A DNA stretch of 7,534 nucleotides from DUEN01 sp024277095 (GTDB lineage Bacteria > Chloroflexota > Anaerolineae > DUEN01). The position numbers and the translations under genes are program-made. This document shows positions 5,832-7,534 of the stretch, piece by piece (the stretch's first letter is position 1; every line of letters starts with the position of its first letter). The notes below the pieces were generated by a model that saw nothing but the letters and a program-made list of their open reading frames with translations, had not been told where the DNA came from and did not search any database. The stretch is taken from positions 1-7,534 of the forward strand of contig JAJRVX010000469.1 of NCBI GenBank assembly GCA_024277095.1, given 5' to 3'.

Positions 5832-6079
5832 GGCCAGCAACATAGACGATGTGGCAGAGCCGCGCCGCCGCAACCCACCCATTCTCCGGCCCCAGCGAAC
5901 TCGGATATCCTACGGGGCGCCGCGTGCTCCTGCGATGGACGAGCCTCCAAGCGAAGCAGGCCAAGCACGATGCTTGGCCTGCCCATCTATCCAACCGATG
6001 GCGATTCCAAAACCGTCGCCCGCCGATATGCCTGCGGATCAGGGGCATCACGCCCCCACGGCGTTATCCGATCGTCGAA
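5832..6079. other. Gene-free stretch downstream of metK
   Basis: I see no credible gene on either strand. It holds a strong hairpin at 5956-5982 (listed separately) and a small 5-bp stem GGGGC/GCCCC (6042-6046, 6052-6056) starting 24 bases after the metK stop. Neither has a T-run directly after it on the minus strand. Confidence 0.5.
5956..5982 (-). terminator. Perfect 12-bp hairpin downstream of metK, terminator-like
   Basis: GCAGGCCAAGCA (5956-5967) and TGCTTGGCCTGC (5971-5982) are exact inverted copies around three bases. It begins about 97 bases past the metK stop. On the minus strand it is followed by TTCGCTTGG, too poor in T for a textbook intrinsic terminator, so a transcript-end or 3'-stability role is inferred. 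The sequence is symmetric enough to act on either strand. Confidence 0.45.
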
Positions 6080-7294
6080 TCAGTCCAGCCCGGCCTCATC
6101 CCGCAGGACCTCCGCCATATCGATCCGCTCCCACGGGGCGTCGATATCATCTCGCCCGAAGTGACCATACGCGGCGGTCGCCTTGTAGATGGGACGCCGC
6201 AGCTCCAGATGGCGGATGATGGCGGCCGGACGCAGGTCGAAGTGCTCCTGGATCAGCTCGATGATCCGCTCGTCGGGCACCTTCCCCGTGCCGAACGTCT
6301 CCACCGCCAGAGACACAGGCCGCGCCACGCCGATCGCGTAGGAGACCTGCAGCTCGAATCGGCTAGCCAGCCCGGCCGCCACCACGTTCTTGGCGATGTA
6401 GCGCGCCATGTAGGACGCTGATCGATCCACCTTCGTGGGATCCTTGCCGGAGAAGGCGCCGCCGCCATGTCGGGCCACCCCGCCGTAAGTGTCCACGATG
6501 ATCTTGCGCCCGGTCATGCCGGCGTCCCCCATGGGGCCACCCGTCACGAACCGGCCGGTCGGGTTGACGAAGATCTTCGTGCGCTCGTCGATCATCTCAG
6601 GGGGCACCACCTGCCGGATGACCACCTCCAGGATGTCCTGATGGAGCCTGTCCTGCTCGATCTCCGGGGCGTGTTGGGTGGAGACTACGATGGTGTCCAC
6701 ACGCACCGGCTTGCCGTAGTGATACTCCACCGTGACCTGCGACTTCCCGTCCGGACGCAGGTAGGGCAACGCGCCGTTCTTGCGCACGGCCGCCAGGCGC
6801 TTGCACAGCTTATGCGCCAACATGATGGACATGGGCATGTATTCCGGCGTCTCATCGCATGCGAAGCCGATCATCATACCCTGGTCGCCCGCGCCGATGG
6901 CCTCGATCTCGGAGTCGCTCATCTCCCCCGTCTTGGCCTCCAGGGCCTTATCCACGCCCAACGCGATGTCGGCCGACTGCTCCTTAATGGACACGATGAC
7001 CCCACAGGTGTCCGCGTCGAAGCCGTACTTGGCGCGCGTATAGCCGATCTCCCGAATGGTATCGCGGGCGATCCGGGGGATATCGACCGACGCCGAGGTC
7101 GTGATCTCGCCCATCACCACCATCAGCCCCGTGGTCGTGGCGCACTCACAGGCCACCCGCGCATCCGGATCCTGGGCGATGATGGCATCCAACACGGCGT
7201 CGGAGACCTGATCGCACATCTTGTCCGGGTGCCCTTCCGTCACAGACTCGGAAGTGTAGAAGAGTTGCGGTGAACTCATGAAGGTCGTGGTCAT
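6080..7294 (-). CDS. metK: S-adenosylmethionine synthetase (methionine adenosyltransferase)
   Basis: Makes S-adenosylmethionine from methionine and ATP, releasing phosphate and diphosphate; cytosolic, normally a homotetramer with Mg2+ and K+. At 404 residues it is slightly longer than the E. coli enzyme. Visible: the N-terminal SVTEGHPDKMCDQ (17-29) with the ATP-contacting H22 and metal-binding D24, the signature GAGDQG (134-139) in the flexible loop region, the phosphate-binding signature GGGAFSGKD (277-285) followed by PTKVDRSA, and the C-terminal YGHFGRDDIDAPWE (376-389). Nothing catalytic appears missing. The start is ATG at 7294, with Shine-Dalgarno AAGGAG (7303-7308) eight bases upstream; a second in-frame ATG at 7279 has no such site. 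It lies downstream of ahcY on the same strand, probably cotranscribed unless the intervening hairpin ends transcription. Confidence 0.97.
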   Translation of the reverse strand: MTTTFMSSPQLFYTSESVTEGHPDKMCDQVSDAVLDAIIAQDPDARVACECATTTGLMVVMGEITTSASVDIPRIARDTIREIGYTRAKYGFDADTCGVIVSIKEQSADIALGVDKALEAKTGEMSDSEIEAIGAGDQGMMIGFACDETPEYMPMSIMLAHKLCKRLAAVRKNGALPYLRPDGKSQVTVEYHYGKPVRVDTIVVSTQHAPEIEQDRLHQDILEVVIRQVVPPEMIDERTKIFVNPTGRFVTGGPMGDAGMTGRKIIVDTYGGVARHGGGAFSGKDPTKVDRSASYMARYIAKNVVAAGLASRFELQVSYAIGVARPVSLAVETFGTGKVPDERIIELIQEHFDLRPAAIIRHLELRRPIYKATAAYGHFGRDDIDAPWERIDMAEVLRDEAGLD

Positions 7295-7351
7295 ATCGTT
7301 TACTCCTTCAACGGTCTCTCACTCCACAGGCGCTCAACCCTCTCCACAACA

Positions 7352-7399
7352 TCTCACCGGGGATCATCGTGAACGCCCGCCACGCCATCCCCGGTGAGA
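7352..7399 (-). promoter_or_regulatory. Perfect 13-bp hairpin between ahcY and metK
   Basis: TCTCACCGGGGAT (7352-7364) and ATCCCCGGTGAGA (7387-7399) are exact inverted repeats. The 22-base loop can add a CGTG/CACG inner stem, giving a rod-like structure. It starts 21 bases after the ahcY stop and ends 57 bases before the metK ATG. The minus-strand sequence after it (TGTTGTGGAG) has no T-run, so it is more likely an RNA processing, stability or attenuation element than a simple terminator. It does not resemble the SAM or SAH riboswitch cores I know. Confidence 0.5.
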
Positions 7400-7420
7400 C
7401 GCCAGGTTCGCACAGGGGGA

Positions 7421-7534
7421 TCAGGTGCCCATCTCCCACGACGCCAGATACTTCTCCTGCTCGGGAGTCAGCTCGTCGATCTTCACCTCCATCGCCTGAA
7501 GCTTCAGGAGGGCGACCGTCTTGTCGATCTGCTC
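7421..7534 (-). CDS. ahcY: S-adenosylhomocysteine hydrolase, C-terminal end only
   Basis: Last 37 codons and the TGA stop; the rest lies beyond the right edge. The enzyme splits S-adenosylhomocysteine to adenosine and homocysteine using bound NAD, relieving inhibition of methyltransferases. The visible end, with LQAMEVKIDELTPEQEKYL (12-30) followed by ASWEMGT, matches the C-terminal helix and IDxLTxEQxxYLxSWxxGT ending of short-form enzymes. It lacks the KPxxYRY tail of the long, animal/proteobacterial type, whose Lys and Tyr reach the neighbouring subunit's NAD. Position directly upstream of metK supports the call, since both act in the activated-methyl cycle. Confidence 0.85.
   Translation of the reverse strand, partial: EQIDKTVALLKLQAMEVKIDELTPEQEKYLASWEMGT

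Noticed and set aside
5420..5986. 188-codon minus-strand open frame over the repeat region
   Set aside because: It is made of translated repeat copies (similar segments appear twice) and covers the rmd promoter; nothing suggests it is expressed.
5619..6219. Several 180-190 codon open frames on the plus strand across the repeats and the metK 3' end
   Set aside because: They run through hairpins and the end of metK and are rich in Pro, Arg and Ser. Two overlap each other in different frames, and none shows a domain or ribosome site.
6467..7273. 268-codon plus-strand open frame
   Set aside because: It is antisense to metK, its translation is rich in His, Arg and Gly with no family pattern, and the complementary strand is unambiguous metK.
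7300..7420. SAM or SAH riboswitch upstream of metK
   Set aside because: Only a single hairpin is present. I could not find the conserved cores or multi-helix junctions of known SAM or SAH riboswitches.

Overview
The window is GC-rich bacterial chromosome with a dense set of genes, all on the minus strand. Gene content and style suggest a Chloroflexota member (Anaerolineae/Thermoflexia-like). The support is a short-form S-adenosylhomocysteine hydrolase C-terminus, five non-ATG starts among six visible starts, and structured GC-rich intergenic repeats. This placement is an inference; no rRNA or other marker is present. Six of the seven genes belong to well-known families, and the seventh (ahcY) is seen only as its last 37 codons.

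Read in the direction of transcription (right to left): the 3' end of ahcY (7421-7534); an intergenic stretch with a perfect 13-bp hairpin; metK (6080-7294); a 700-bp gene-free stretch (5380-6079) with a strong 12-bp hairpin, two diverged copies of a structured repeat and a 244-bp MITE-like element; a sigma70-type promoter driving an rmd-like sugar-nucleotide reductase (4408-5379); a phosphohexomutase (2864-4300) that overlaps tatD (2053-2874) by 11 bp; a 220-bp AT-richer gap with a leader hairpin; a long-chain polyprenyl diphosphate synthase (861-1832) closed by a good Rho-independent terminator (803-838); and the N-terminal 229 codons of a family 2 glycosyltransferase running off the left edge.

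Functionally, ahcY and metK are the two sides of the activated-methyl cycle: SAM is made by MetK and SAH is removed by AhcY. The reductase and the phosphohexomutase both fit sugar-nucleotide supply (hexose-1-phosphate and GDP-6-deoxyhexose). The polyprenyl synthase could feed quinones or the undecaprenyl-type carrier, and the GT2 enzyme fits polysaccharide assembly. This looks like a loose cell-envelope sugar neighbourhood rather than one operon. TatD is a housekeeping nuclease cotranscribed with the mutase.

No new enzymatic system is visible. The most interesting part is the non-coding stretch 5457-5831. It holds a 244-bp element with 11-bp perfect terminal inverted repeats, an apparent 8-bp target duplication and several stable hairpins. 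Its internal 61-nt module and its right end recur immediately beside it in a second, shorter, diverged copy.
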